Below, one piece after another: positions 21,683-31,810 of a DNA stretch of 31,814 bases. The DNA lies in IMG/VR virus record IMGVR_UViG_3300020472_002797, positions 1 through 31,814 of that record. One strand, written 5' to 3'. Every line of letters starts with the position of its first letter. Position 1 is the first letter of the stretch. Position numbers and translations under genes: made by a program. Below the pieces are notes generated by a model. That model ran no database searches and was not told where the DNA came from. It saw only the letters and a program-made list of their open reading frames with translations. Source of the stretch: a virus.

Positions 21683-24532
21683 TTAAGTCTCGTTTCTAAA
21701 GTTTACATTATTCGTGTAATTACCTGAACTCTGTAATCCAGCAGTTCCATCATACCCCTCCTTTACATACCTTGTTGAGTAAAGACCACCTCTCCATGTA
21801 AACGCCTTATTTTCTCCGAGTGCCTTTCTTGCCTTTTGAAAAGCCTTTTCGAATGAACTTGCTTCGATTGGTGGAACAGTTTTTTCATCAAAAATATCCA
21901 ATCTTTCTTCCTCAAGTGAAATTATTCCATTGTTTTCCGCAGGTGGGATATCCTTTGTTTCTACTGAAGGATTCATCACTACCCAATCTTTTGTGTCAAT
22001 TACATCATATAGTGTATCCGTTGCTATTCTAACTTGACCTTTTATAGTTGTGTTCCAAACTCCATCGGTGATTGCGTGGTCTACACTCATTGCTTGAAAC
22101 AAAGTCAACTCCCTATATCTCTTTGGAATATACGATACATGAAACAAATTACCAGGAAAGACTCCACCAAGACCTTGTATGACAATCTCACATTCTATGG
22201 GTAACAAATCGGTAGAACCTCTACTTGCCTTTTTAACTTTGGCCTTAACATCACCATCTTTCAAAATACTCAAATCTATCGTACCTGAAAGTATGTTATT
22301 CATGACTCTTTTGAAAACAATTTCATCATCGACTTTTTCGTTTAAGTTACCTTTAGAATCATAGAGAGCTTTCTTTTTCTTAAATTCCTCGGTAAATTTT
22401 TGTATACATTTGGGGTCTCTAGCTCCTTGTTTTGCCTCAATTGTCTTTTTATCCTCTTTGGTCTCATTTTTATCTTCATCATTTTTAGCGTACTTTTTTA
22501 ATATTTCAGTCCAATCTATTTGGTCAAAGGCATGTCCCTTTTTTGAACCAAAGTATTTATTTTGTAGTTTATCAGTTGAACCTGCCCCTTGATAGATGTT
22601 TGGATTTAATGAACCAAAGGAATCAAATAATTTATTTGGTTCGTAAACTTTTTTCTGAGACAAATCTGTGGATTCGGCACCATGCATTTTACCAGTAGCA
22701 ACCGCATCACCATCACCTTGAGAATTATCTGAATTTGGATTGGATATTCCAGCATACATGGCAGTTACCGCAAAAGAACTCGGAAGTTTAACAGACAAGG
22801 TTTGTGACTTCACAATACTTTTCTCTCCCCATGTGTCAAAAACAAACATCTCGGTCAATTCCTTTGGTTTTCCAGCCTGTATATCTTGCTTTCTGTCTTT
22901 GATGTATTGGGATGGTTCCTTTAATGTTGCTTTAGTATCGATAACTTTGATGTTACCAGGTATAAATGGGTCATTGACAACTTGAAAACTCCAAAATCCA
23001 TTTACATCACGATTAATCTCATCAAATAGTCTTTGTAACCCTTGTTGTAATGTTTTTGCTTCCTTGAATGAGTCTTCTATTATATCACAATGTATCAAAA
23101 TATTTCTCAAATATCCACCAGCACCTTTATTACCCTTTTCGACTGAGAAACGATGGTAATTTGTACCATTGTTGAAATATGAAGCTGCCCTTGCTATCAT
23201 TTCTTCTTTTGTTAAGTTGAATGTGTTTTTCTCAAGTGGGTCTATGTCTTCATTGAATGGAAATTGACCTGGTAGAACCCACCTATCCAAATGTGGTGTC
23301 ATTAAAAACTCATTGTTACCAATTACGACAGATTGAAATACTGCCTCTTCAATATTGTTAGTGGAACCACCACCATCTTTTAAAAATGAACCATCGCCTT
23401 CTTTGGATGGAACTGGTTCGATACTTCTAAATTGATTGGTGATTTTACCATCTTCACTTAATTTAGCACACCACTTATTTAAAATGTTATCTTCCATCCA
23501 TCCCCAAGTAATATAGGGGCCGACATTTTTTTCTGTATTGAACCAACTATCTCCACGAAAGTAAGCTACACCAGGTGGTTGTTTATTTGTTGATGGATTC
23601 CAATCGTCATCTGCCCAATTCGATGGTTCCCTACTTTTATCACCTTCTCCACCAATAGCTCCTAATCCACCAACACTCAATGTAATTATTTGTTCTCTTA
23701 GTGCGGATATAAATTCAGGTAATGTTGGTGATACTTCAAATTTTTCAATATCTTTACCATCTTCTCCCTTGATTGTTGTGGCTAAAGGAGCATCAGGTTG
23801 GTCTAATTGTTTACTCAATACATTGACACCACGAGATACAATTGTGGTCTGAACATCGAATCCACCATCATCTCTTAATGACCATTCAAAATTAGATATC
23901 ACCCCACACATTCCATCGTATGTACCACCACTCTCTAAAACCATTTCATTAATACGAGTGTATGCCTTACCATCTTTCATTTCTTCTTCCGAAATATTAT
24001 CAGCTACGGTATTTTTAAATGAGCTTTGATAACCCCACTCCAATAACACACCTTTACCAGGTGAAGCAAAGTGAGGGATTAATCTTTCCAAATCATCTAA
24101 ATCCCAAGCTACCCAGTTGATGGTTGATTCTCTTATGGCAAATAGTCCACCTTTGTACTGACAGGTAAAATCTATAATACCAGGTATTGGTCGGTTTAAT
24201 TCATTTGGTTTTACATCTAAGGCTCCAAGAGCATCATAAACACTTCTTCGACCATATATATTTGAATAACCAGCTGATTCATGATAACTTCCACCTTCGG
24301 AAAATACCTCACCACCATATAAACGAGCTCTGTATTCTCTTTCACCGATTTCTGCAACACTAAACATCTTAACCCATAAGGATTTCATAGTTTCATCTGA
24401 AATTATATTTAGTGTATCTTCAGATTGTGGTTCTAATATATCTCGTCCATTTGAACTGAGACGAGATACGGCCATTTCTCTTTTTACTAAGGTTTTTCTT
24501 ACTTTTTTATTTATTGGTAATAAATTTATCAT
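21683..24532 (-). CDS. Large baseplate protein (hub/wedge type)
   Basis: 949 aa. The N-terminal third (VFSEGGSYHESAGY, PGIIDFTCQYKGGLFAIRES, WDLDDLERLIPHFASPGKGV, GVISNFEWSLRDDGGFDVQT) resembles large baseplate proteins of marine T4-like phages. A central part has QQGLQRLFDEINRDVNGFWS, and near residues 770-850 the segment LPIECEIVIQGLGGVFPGNL, then SYIPKRYREL, VDHAITDGVWNTTIKGQVRI is the kind of hub-domain strand pattern found in gp27/gpD-like proteins. It overlaps the gp53-like gene as TAATG, with GGAGG and GGTGG in the leader. No lysozyme domain seen. The exact T4 equivalent is uncertain. Confidence 0.78.
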   Translation of the reverse strand: MINLLPINKKVRKTLVKREMAVSRLSSNGRDILEPQSEDTLNIISDETMKSLWVKMFSVAEIGEREYRARLYGGEVFSEGGSYHESAGYSNIYGRRSVYDALGALDVKPNELNRPIPGIIDFTCQYKGGLFAIRESTINWVAWDLDDLERLIPHFASPGKGVLLEWGYQSSFKNTVADNISEEEMKDGKAYTRINEMVLESGGTYDGMCGVISNFEWSLRDDGGFDVQTTIVSRGVNVLSKQLDQPDAPLATTIKGEDGKDIEKFEVSPTLPEFISALREQIITLSVGGLGAIGGEGDKSREPSNWADDDWNPSTNKQPPGVAYFRGDSWFNTEKNVGPYITWGWMEDNILNKWCAKLSEDGKITNQFRSIEPVPSKEGDGSFLKDGGGSTNNIEEAVFQSVVIGNNEFLMTPHLDRWVLPGQFPFNEDIDPLEKNTFNLTKEEMIARAASYFNNGTNYHRFSVEKGNKGAGGYLRNILIHCDIIEDSFKEAKTLQQGLQRLFDEINRDVNGFWSFQVVNDPFIPGNIKVIDTKATLKEPSQYIKDRKQDIQAGKPKELTEMFVFDTWGEKSIVKSQTLSVKLPSSFAVTAMYAGISNPNSDNSQGDGDAVATGKMHGAESTDLSQKKVYEPNKLFDSFGSLNPNIYQGAGSTDKLQNKYFGSKKGHAFDQIDWTEILKKYAKNDEDKNETKEDKKTIEAKQGARDPKCIQKFTEEFKKKKALYDSKGNLNEKVDDEIVFKRVMNNILSGTIDLSILKDGDVKAKVKKASRGSTDLLPIECEIVIQGLGGVFPGNLFHVSYIPKRYRELTLFQAMSVDHAITDGVWNTTIKGQVRIATDTLYDVIDTKDWVVMNPSVETKDIPPAENNGIISLEEERLDIFDEKTVPPIEASSFEKAFQKARKALGENKAFTWRGGLYSTRYVKEGYDGTAGLQSSGNYTNNVNFRNET

Positions 24533-24870
24533 TAATAACCACCACCGCCTCCACCAGTCGCTGGACTACCACCTGAATTTAATTCACGGAACTCCAATAA
24601 AATTGGTGCTAGGTTAATAGGAATTCTTAATTCTTCGTTTGGATTCAAAGCGAATCTTCCTTCTCTTAAATTGTTTGCCTCTGCAATTACCCACCATAAA
24701 GATGTATCTTCATAATAACGATATGCCAAATTCTCTAATCTATCACCTTCGGTTGGTGTGACGAACAAGTCTCCATCTTGAATCGGTACTCTTGGATATA
24801 TGGTCAACCCATAAACCCTATTACCCGTATCCTTGTCGATTTTTACTTGTGTTTCTTTATACCTACTCAT
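24532..24870 (-). CDS. Baseplate wedge protein with LysM-like domain (gp53-like)
   Basis: 112 aa. Residues ~32-85 are a LysM-like fold with the usual gp53/tail-LysM pattern: DLFVTPTEGDRLENLAYRYY, then DTSLWWVIAEANNL and LNPNEELRIPI. In T4, gp53 links baseplate wedges through such a domain; similar small LysM proteins (gpX/XkdP type) occur in contractile tails generally. The C-terminus ends in a flexible Gly run (GGGGGGY). It overlaps both neighbours as TAATG, placing it within one baseplate operon. Confidence 0.85.
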   Translation of the reverse strand: MSRYKETQVKIDKDTGNRVYGLTIYPRVPIQDGDLFVTPTEGDRLENLAYRYYEDTSLWWVIAEANNLREGRFALNPNEELRIPINLAPILLEFRELNSGGSPATGGGGGGY

Positions 24871-27800
24871 TAATTATCCCCAAGAATTAAACTTAAGTCT
24901 TTATTATCGGATGACCTCGGTAAATTTGTATATCCACTTGTACCATCATTTCCATTTTGTCTAGCAAGTGGTCTTGTCCAAGGTGTATCATAATGTATAC
25001 CTCTATTAGCTAAAGGATGTTTACCAATATGTGTAAATGTACAATTAACATTGACAATCTTAGGTAATTGGTAACCCTCTTCGGTATCCCAAGTTGCGTT
25101 ATCTTCGACATCATATGTGAGTCCATTTAAATAACCTGGCATCCTATTGTACATATCACCGATTGTCAAACTAATAAATGGTGCCTGCATTCTTGTTGTG
25201 TTTCCTTGTGTGACCCAATTTGGATATGTTAAACCAGTCAAGTAATTTATCTTTTCCCAAACAACCAATAATTGTTGTCTTGACATTGCTGCAATTGAGA
25301 AATCAAATGATATTTCTCTGTTGGTTCCTTGATATACCCATACTTGGTCGGGTCTTCCAATATATCTTTCACTTGCGTAATCAGGTGAAAAAGTATCGTT
25401 CAGTCCCTTGAGTGTTGCTGGAAAGATTATGTGTTTCTTATTGACCTCATCAAAAAATTTAAATTTAATATAGTCTTCATTTGTGTCTTTACCATATTGA
25501 GTCATGTTTATTTTATCATATTTATCTCTCGTATCACCTTTAATGTCATTATTATAAATTTTTATAAATCCAATACCATCTTTATTTTCGAATCTAATCA
25601 AATTATCAGGAACATTGGGCGATTTTCTATCTAATAAAGGTTTTACAGGTTGATTTGGATTATCTTGGGTAGAAACCTTACTTCTTTCATCATATCTGTT
25701 AGCCAATGTACCTTCAGCACCCTCAGATGTAGATGGTAAATCACCATATGCCAATGTTTTATATCTATTAATTGCATTACCACTAATAGTATTCTTTTGA
25801 CTTAAATCGTCTCCTGCCCCTTTGATAAGAGGATTATCCTTGAATTTGTTTGTTTTTTCAGTTTCAAATACCTTTTTGGTATCACTACTACCATCTACAA
25901 TTTTTAACTCTGGTTCATCTGAATTTGATGCTATTCTTGGTAGAATTAATTCATTTGGATTATCCTTTGATTGTTTTATTACTATCTTATTTGGAAAATC
26001 ATCTTTTTGCATCAAATCTTGATATCTATCACCAAGATTACCAAATTTTTCTCTCGTTGGTAATCCATAAAGGTTACCCACATCACCTTTTTCAGGTGAA
26101 AGAAATGAAAGAGCTTGTAATTCAGGACCTGAGTTTGTACCCTCAGCATTTACATCTTTATTTTTTAATGGAAACTCTTGTAATTTTATCGGTTGGGAAT
26201 AATCATATGGGTATCTATTTTTATCAATCCAAGTTTGGGTGATTCGTATCTGTGGGTCTCCCTTTTCTCCATCTGATAAACTATAATGACTACCTGGTGC
26301 ATTTGGATTATCTCTATTTCTTTTGACATCTGAATAGGTAGGTCCTTCCGAATCCTTTTTATCGTTTGCTACCTTATATGGTCTCTGTATCGGGCCTTCA
26401 TCAGGTTTCGTATTTCTTGTTGGAATACCTTTCTTAGTCCTATCCTCACCTTGTCTTGGTTGATGTATGTTGTTACCAAGTTTATACAATCCTTGTGTTG
26501 GTGGGTTATTTGGGTCAATCTCTCCACTAGCAACTAACTCAGGATCCCAAACAGCGTTTCCAATAGGTGTGGTTGCGGCCACCATGTGTGCTTGGTTGGA
26601 TTGATTAATATTATTTTTTCTAACCGATGGAGAACTTAATCCAAGATTGATAAATCCTGGTTTTCTATCATCCTTACCAACTTCATCTTCGTATTTTCTA
26701 CCCTCTCCTCTCATGAATGTATTTTTACCATAATACAATACTTCATTTGAATTAGGACTTAAATCTGTATCAATAACAAAGAAATTATCTCTAAAGATTG
26801 ACCTATCTTGGAGAGTCGGTGGATGTCCTGTTGATATCGAAACAATCGGATTATTTTGGTCTCCGAAAACATGAAAATAGGCTTTGTTGTAATTTATACT
26901 ATCAGGTAATCCTCCTGACCTTCCTATTTGTGCATATAATTCATCTCCACCACCAACAATTCTAGCATTAGTTCTTTCTAAAGATGGGAAAGATTGATAA
27001 TTACCTCGACCACTATAATATGGTGAGAGTTCATCGTCACTATCAGGTCCATGATAATCACCTATGTAAACCCCTTCCTTTGCCAATCTTAGTTGTGAAG
27101 GATAATCCTCAGATAATGGGTCATATATTAATTGTTGTGTAAAGTCAAGTTGTCCAACCTTATCAGCTGGAGTCAATCTGTTGTGAATCGGATTTAATGG
27201 ATTACCAATATTTACAAAATTAACAGTTCTTAAAACATCAACTTTATTGGTGTCTGAATCTACACCAAAATTACTATTGGTATTACTATTACCAAAATAA
27301 GGACTATCAATATCATCTAAATTACCATCGAATCTTTCAGCTCTTAAAACATTATCTGTAATTGCCTTTGATGGAAAATCAATATTAGAACCAGCTTGTC
27401 TAATACCATCTTCGGTAATAAACATTTCCGTGAGCGGTGAACCAGCATATCTACTAGCCAATATACCTGATTTATATCCAGCTTCAGGATTTCTTGCTGG
27501 TAATGTTGATGTTCCATCTATTAGGGTATATGGTTTAGTTCTATTGTACTTGTCAACTCCAACTATATTTCTTGAAAATGCGTTTATATTTCCACTTCCA
27601 CCTGCAGTTAAATCAAATCCTATTTCAGGTAGAGCTCCAATCGATACCTTACCACCAGATCCTGGTACCATTGCTAAAGTATGGGCTAATGTAATTCGTC
27701 TAGCAGTTTGAAATGCTATCTTACCACCTTGTAATGCTGGAGTTGATGTTACGGCATTTCCGTATCCTGTTAGTATTGAATCCTCACCATCTGAACCACC

Positions 27801-29549
27801 AATGGCATCTAAGTAAGTTTCACCACCTAAATGTCTATCTATATGAACTATCGGTGCAAGTGAACCAAGTGACAATGGGTTCCAAATTCTTGTTTCAGCT
27901 CTTGGATTCAGTAGTTGTAAACCAGCCTGTTTCAATCCAAACATTATACCTTTTGGTGTTAATATAAATTTGGCAATTCTTGAAACATCTCCCAAGGTTC
28001 TTGCTACTGATGTAACAGCACCACCTCTAAATAATCCCTCATCTAATGTTGAATCTATATTAGGACCCCATTTGTCTCCAATATCCTTCAGTATAAATGG
28101 TTGGTCAAAACCAAATATTGTATTGTCTCTGGCGTCAAAATTATAAGGTTTTCTATCAGGAAATGTGTAGAAATTATTTCCATCAGGATCTACATTTGGT
28201 GAATCTAAATCGATTGTTTTTAATGAGGTTTCACCTTTTGTAAAAGTTTTAAATGTACCTGAATCTGTAGGACCTCTGTTTGAGGAATCCACATAAAAAT
28301 CATCCGTACTAAATCCTGAATCAAATACAGAATTCATAAGGAATCCATCATCATTTGCAAACCTACTACTAAACGCTTCTATTGGTGTGGTTTGAAAATC
28401 ACTTCCGTGTGCTCCTGTTGCCACTCTATCTAAATTTATTGTTGTTTGATAAGTATCGGTTGTGGGTCCTGTTAGGGTAATCATACTAACTTTATGTGTT
28501 GCAGTATCCGTACCTATTTGACTCGTATAAGATGGTCGAGTCATAAAATCACTACCATGTAAATCTTCTATCAATGGGTCATCACTAAATGCACCTATTG
28601 TAAACTGAGTAGGTCCTGTTGAGTTATGTTGTGGTATTACATATGGTATACCAGTTCCAAATACAAAAGGACTGAAATTAGGTGATGTTAATGTAACTCT
28701 TTTTAATGATGAATCACCACGAGTAAATTGTTTAAATATTATTTCACTCGGTTCAACTAAACTAGCTCCATCAGGTACGGTATACATCCCACTTCTACTA
28801 AATCCACTTTCTATATCTGTCCTTAAATCTCCTATTGAAAACTGACTTGTATAATTTGTCAATGGTGAGAAAAAATCACTCCCATGTGCGTTAGGTACGA
28901 TTGGTTCGGTGTTTAAATTTGATTGGTAGGAATCATCAAAAGGTCCTGTCAATACTATCTGTGGAATATTGAATGTTGTTTGTATTCCATCAAAACCAAC
29001 AATATTACTTTCTGTACCTGGTGGATTTGTATTTCCACCTTGTAATGGTACTCGGAATCCACCGATATCATCTCCATATAGTGAAGCTCGTGGTGTGATT
29101 GGTAATAAATTTCCATAGTATGAAACTCCACCACCTATTGCACCAATGATATCACCATCAGAGGTATGTCTTGAATCACCGAAAGATACACTACTATATT
29201 GATTATATACAGACCTTGAGGTATCTCTCATCTGTGTGTGGTCGAATGGAGTTAATATGGAATTAAATTCTCCCATTCCGTAAATCGAACCTTCACTTCC
29301 AACTATGTCACCACCATAATTTACTATAAATCTTTTATCACCACTTATCGTGTATCCACGAACATTGAAGGATTGTGGTGAGGAATTTGGGTCTACTCCG
29401 AAACCAACTCCATTATCAAAATCTGAATTATCAATAGGAGCATCAATTGTTCCATGTCTACCCTCAACCTGTGATTGTACACTTCCAGCACTACCATAAT
29501 CGGTATATCTGAAGTTTGATAAATCTGTTATTAAATCTTTAAGTGCCAT
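24870..29549 (-). CDS. Giant baseplate/tail protein with internal repeats and a tube-cap-like C-terminus
   Basis: 1559 aa. The N-terminal half is Gly/Ser/Asp/Asn-rich and low in lysine, with repeated units at about 190-460 (see the repeat feature). The middle (about 1000-1350) is Asn/Lys/Asp/Pro-rich and probably extended. The last ~190 residues form a conserved-looking domain (REISFDFSIAAMSRQQLLVV, INYLTGLTYPNW, APFISLTIGDMYNRMPGYLN, LPKIVNVNCTFTHIGKHPL) of the type found in tail-tube initiators or caps (gp48/gp54 class) of marine myoviruses. So this appears to be a baseplate tube-cap domain carrying a very long N-terminal extension. It overlaps the tape-measure gene and the gp53-like gene as TAATG, which fits the order of tail genes. 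No catalytic motif seen. Confidence 0.78.
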   Translation of the reverse strand: MALKDLITDLSNFRYTDYGSAGSVQSQVEGRHGTIDAPIDNSDFDNGVGFGVDPNSSPQSFNVRGYTISGDKRFIVNYGGDIVGSEGSIYGMGEFNSILTPFDHTQMRDTSRSVYNQYSSVSFGDSRHTSDGDIIGAIGGGVSYYGNLLPITPRASLYGDDIGGFRVPLQGGNTNPPGTESNIVGFDGIQTTFNIPQIVLTGPFDDSYQSNLNTEPIVPNAHGSDFFSPLTNYTSQFSIGDLRTDIESGFSRSGMYTVPDGASLVEPSEIIFKQFTRGDSSLKRVTLTSPNFSPFVFGTGIPYVIPQHNSTGPTQFTIGAFSDDPLIEDLHGSDFMTRPSYTSQIGTDTATHKVSMITLTGPTTDTYQTTINLDRVATGAHGSDFQTTPIEAFSSRFANDDGFLMNSVFDSGFSTDDFYVDSSNRGPTDSGTFKTFTKGETSLKTIDLDSPNVDPDGNNFYTFPDRKPYNFDARDNTIFGFDQPFILKDIGDKWGPNIDSTLDEGLFRGGAVTSVARTLGDVSRIAKFILTPKGIMFGLKQAGLQLLNPRAETRIWNPLSLGSLAPIVHIDRHLGGETYLDAIGGSDGEDSILTGYGNAVTSTPALQGGKIAFQTARRITLAHTLAMVPGSGGKVSIGALPEIGFDLTAGGSGNINAFSRNIVGVDKYNRTKPYTLIDGTSTLPARNPEAGYKSGILASRYAGSPLTEMFITEDGIRQAGSNIDFPSKAITDNVLRAERFDGNLDDIDSPYFGNSNTNSNFGVDSDTNKVDVLRTVNFVNIGNPLNPIHNRLTPADKVGQLDFTQQLIYDPLSEDYPSQLRLAKEGVYIGDYHGPDSDDELSPYYSGRGNYQSFPSLERTNARIVGGGDELYAQIGRSGGLPDSINYNKAYFHVFGDQNNPIVSISTGHPPTLQDRSIFRDNFFVIDTDLSPNSNEVLYYGKNTFMRGEGRKYEDEVGKDDRKPGFINLGLSSPSVRKNNINQSNQAHMVAATTPIGNAVWDPELVASGEIDPNNPPTQGLYKLGNNIHQPRQGEDRTKKGIPTRNTKPDEGPIQRPYKVANDKKDSEGPTYSDVKRNRDNPNAPGSHYSLSDGEKGDPQIRITQTWIDKNRYPYDYSQPIKLQEFPLKNKDVNAEGTNSGPELQALSFLSPEKGDVGNLYGLPTREKFGNLGDRYQDLMQKDDFPNKIVIKQSKDNPNELILPRIASNSDEPELKIVDGSSDTKKVFETEKTNKFKDNPLIKGAGDDLSQKNTISGNAINRYKTLAYGDLPSTSEGAEGTLANRYDERSKVSTQDNPNQPVKPLLDRKSPNVPDNLIRFENKDGIGFIKIYNNDIKGDTRDKYDKINMTQYGKDTNEDYIKFKFFDEVNKKHIIFPATLKGLNDTFSPDYASERYIGRPDQVWVYQGTNREISFDFSIAAMSRQQLLVVWEKINYLTGLTYPNWVTQGNTTRMQAPFISLTIGDMYNRMPGYLNGLTYDVEDNATWDTEEGYQLPKIVNVNCTFTHIGKHPLANRGIHYDTPWTRPLARQNGNDGTSGYTNLPRSSDNKDLSLILGDN
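28160..28980 (-). repeat. Protein-level repeats within the 1559-aa baseplate protein
   Basis: The unit (A/L)HGSDF occurs three times (encoded near 28395-28409, 28545-28559 and 28872-28886). LTGPxxDxYQxxxN precedes two of them, and FKxFTxGxxSLKxxxLxSPNxxP occurs twice between them. The copies have diverged at the DNA level, so these are old structural repeats and not a recent tandem duplication. Confidence 0.7.
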
Positions 29550-31810
29550 TATGCAAATGTTACCAAGTCACTAAATCCTTTAGCTTCATCGGCTCCTCTC
29601 TTAGTGTTGGATTTGATTGTTTTTAATTGATTATTCATCATATCCAACTTTTGATTTTGTTCTGTTAATAATTGTTCTACTTTATTATCCTCTTCTCCAC
29701 CACCACCAGCTCCACTTACTGCGTTGAATGCTGTAAGAGCGAGAAGTGCTGGTAATGCAAGTAATCCAGCTCCTGCGAATAGTGTCATTGAACCTGCAAG
29801 TGCGGTAAATCCTGCGGCCGTAGCGAATAATCCTAATGCTACAGTTGGACTGGCTACTGTCATCAACTTGACTGCAAAATCTCCGATTGCTCCTATAATT
29901 GTTGATATACCCTTTGCAATAGATTTAATCATAATTCCCATTACAAATCCAATAGCCTTGATGGCAGGTACTACAGATTTAACTATACTCGATATGGCTT
30001 CTCCGAAAGCTCTGATACCAGGTGCGGCGAGTTTAAGTGCAAATCCCATACCAATTAATTGTAGGGTTATAGCTGCCATTCCAAGCATAACTTTAGGATT
30101 TGAAAAGGCTCCCATTCCTTTGGCTAATCCTGATAATCCAGCACCCATTCCTTTTCCACCTTTTGCTAAAGCTTGACCAACTCCACCACCTTTTGCGGCA
30201 CCAGCGGCTCCACCACCACCACTTACTGCACTTTTTAATTTATCTTTCACACCACCAAGTGATTTCATAAGACCACCACCGATATTTGTACCAGCTAATT
30301 TCATTTTTAGTGCGAATAAAGTAGCTAGTGCAACAAGTGAACCTAATAATACTCCTCCAAATTCAAAATGTTTATTAATCACCTCAACTAGCTTACCAAG
30401 TGCTACAAATCCAGCTATGGTTAAGGTTACAGGATAAAATGCTACAGCTATGGCTATTCCCAATCCAACGAATGCTGGTATCATAGCCTTTGCTAAAGAC
30501 AAAAGACTTGCCATTGACCCACCGATAAACTTTAGTATCCCTGCTATCATATCTCTTGATTTTTTCTCACCTTCGGTCATGTTATTGATTTTATCTTGGT
30601 TGGTAATCATCTTACCTAATTCACCAACACTAACACCAAAAGCGTCTGCTAATGCTCTCCTCTGTACAACATTCATAGCTTCAAAATCAGCTTGACTACC
30701 TATCTGTGAGGTAATCTCTCTTTGCATACCATCTAAATCACCTGAAAGTGCCAATTCACGAGCTTTATCGGTATTTATATTTCTACCCGTTAACATCTGA
30801 GCTTCCATCTGTGCGTTTACAGATTCTTCGAAATTTAATAGACTATCCGTAATCTTACTTACGGTTGCCATTTCTAAACCGAGTTTCTTTGCTGTTATGG
30901 CGGCCATAGCTAGGTTTCTTCCACCATCTTGTGCGAAACCAGCGAATAAATCACTATCACTTGCTATGTCATTTAGAATATCACCTGGTGCCACATCGTT
31001 AGCTCTTGCAAGTGCGGCAACTGATTCAATCTGTGACATCGCGGCTTCTTGACTACTTGCCCCAACTGCCATCATTTGAGTGGCTAACTTGGTTACATTC
31101 TCACCACTAATTCCTGTAGTGGCTACTAAACTTGTAAATCCTTTTACTAAATCTGCCGATGGTTGTGTGGTTCCACCTAAGTTCTGTCTAATACCATCGG
31201 TTATTCCCTTTACATCTTCACCAGTAACTCCTAATAACTTAAACTGCATAGCGGTTAGATTTATTGTGGATTGTAGTTTGGCGGCGTTACCGAATGATAC
31301 ACCTAATTCTTTACGAGTCTCCAATATACCATCATACATTGCGGAAAGTGCTGTACCAGCTGCTACCATAGCAACTACAAAAGCAAACATTGGGTTGGCT
31401 AATACTGCCTTTCCAAGAGATGTAAATCCGTCAACAATACCATTAATGGCTGTCATACCACTCGTTCCTATTTCTGATATTGCTTCATCAAATGTTTTAA
31501 CATTGTTAGGATCCATTGCGGCAACTAATCCTTCTCTTGTGGTTTCGACAAAATCTTCCATGGCTCTATCGACACCAATTATTGGGGCTATCAATGAACC
31601 CATAGGCATGGATTCTAATAAACCATGTAAAGTTTCAAATGGTCCTGTTATAAATTTTGACGCACCCTTCACTTTTCTATCTAACTCATCTTGGAGTTTG
31701 TTTTGTCTATCCGTAGCATCTAATGCTGCAAGTTGTGACTTATAAATTTCTTTTTTCTCGTCACCAATGGATTTATTTACCCCAAAATATCTTCGGGTAA
31801 TCATTTCCAT
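29549..31810 (-). CDS. Tape-measure protein, possibly 5'-truncated by the window edge
   Basis: 753 aa visible; sets tail length and passes through the tube. Typical composition: hydrophobic Ala/Gly/Met/Leu-rich segments at ~141-158 (MFAFVVAMVAAGTALSAM), ~440-500 (SLAKAMIPAFVGLGIAIAVA and following) and ~620-705, a Gly-rich hinge (SGGGGAAGAAKGGGVG) and a C-terminal coiled coil (VEQLLTEQNQKLDMMNNQLK). Between them is a helical body with regular heptads (TGISGENVTKLATQMMAVGA). No peptidase or lysozyme domain. The frame stays open through the four bases before the first ATG, so the true start could lie outside. At ~1.5 angstrom per residue, 753 aa would correspond to a tail of roughly 110 nm, near T4. 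It overlaps the 1559-aa gene as TAATG. Confidence 0.88.
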   Translation of the reverse strand: MEMITRRYFGVNKSIGDEKKEIYKSQLAALDATDRQNKLQDELDRKVKGASKFITGPFETLHGLLESMPMGSLIAPIIGVDRAMEDFVETTREGLVAAMDPNNVKTFDEAISEIGTSGMTAINGIVDGFTSLGKAVLANPMFAFVVAMVAAGTALSAMYDGILETRKELGVSFGNAAKLQSTINLTAMQFKLLGVTGEDVKGITDGIRQNLGGTTQPSADLVKGFTSLVATTGISGENVTKLATQMMAVGASSQEAAMSQIESVAALARANDVAPGDILNDIASDSDLFAGFAQDGGRNLAMAAITAKKLGLEMATVSKITDSLLNFEESVNAQMEAQMLTGRNINTDKARELALSGDLDGMQREITSQIGSQADFEAMNVVQRRALADAFGVSVGELGKMITNQDKINNMTEGEKKSRDMIAGILKFIGGSMASLLSLAKAMIPAFVGLGIAIAVAFYPVTLTIAGFVALGKLVEVINKHFEFGGVLLGSLVALATLFALKMKLAGTNIGGGLMKSLGGVKDKLKSAVSGGGGAAGAAKGGGVGQALAKGGKGMGAGLSGLAKGMGAFSNPKVMLGMAAITLQLIGMGFALKLAAPGIRAFGEAISSIVKSVVPAIKAIGFVMGIMIKSIAKGISTIIGAIGDFAVKLMTVASPTVALGLFATAAGFTALAGSMTLFAGAGLLALPALLALTAFNAVSGAGGGGEEDNKVEQLLTEQNQKLDMMNNQLKTIKSNTKRGADEAKGFSDLVTFA

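Noticed and set aside
13226-30775. T4-type late promoters (TATAAATA) inside genes, for example near 13230 and 30770
   Set aside because: Both fall within coding sequence with no gene start suitably downstream; in AT-rich DNA an 8-base match is expected by chance.
1169-31745. All plus-strand open frames of 60-220 codons (for example 31080-31745, 29724-30176, 25850-26242)
   Set aside because: They lie antisense inside recognised minus-strand genes, lack ribosome sites and family motifs, and their composition is the reverse complement of Ala/Gly/Leu-rich or hydrophobic codons.
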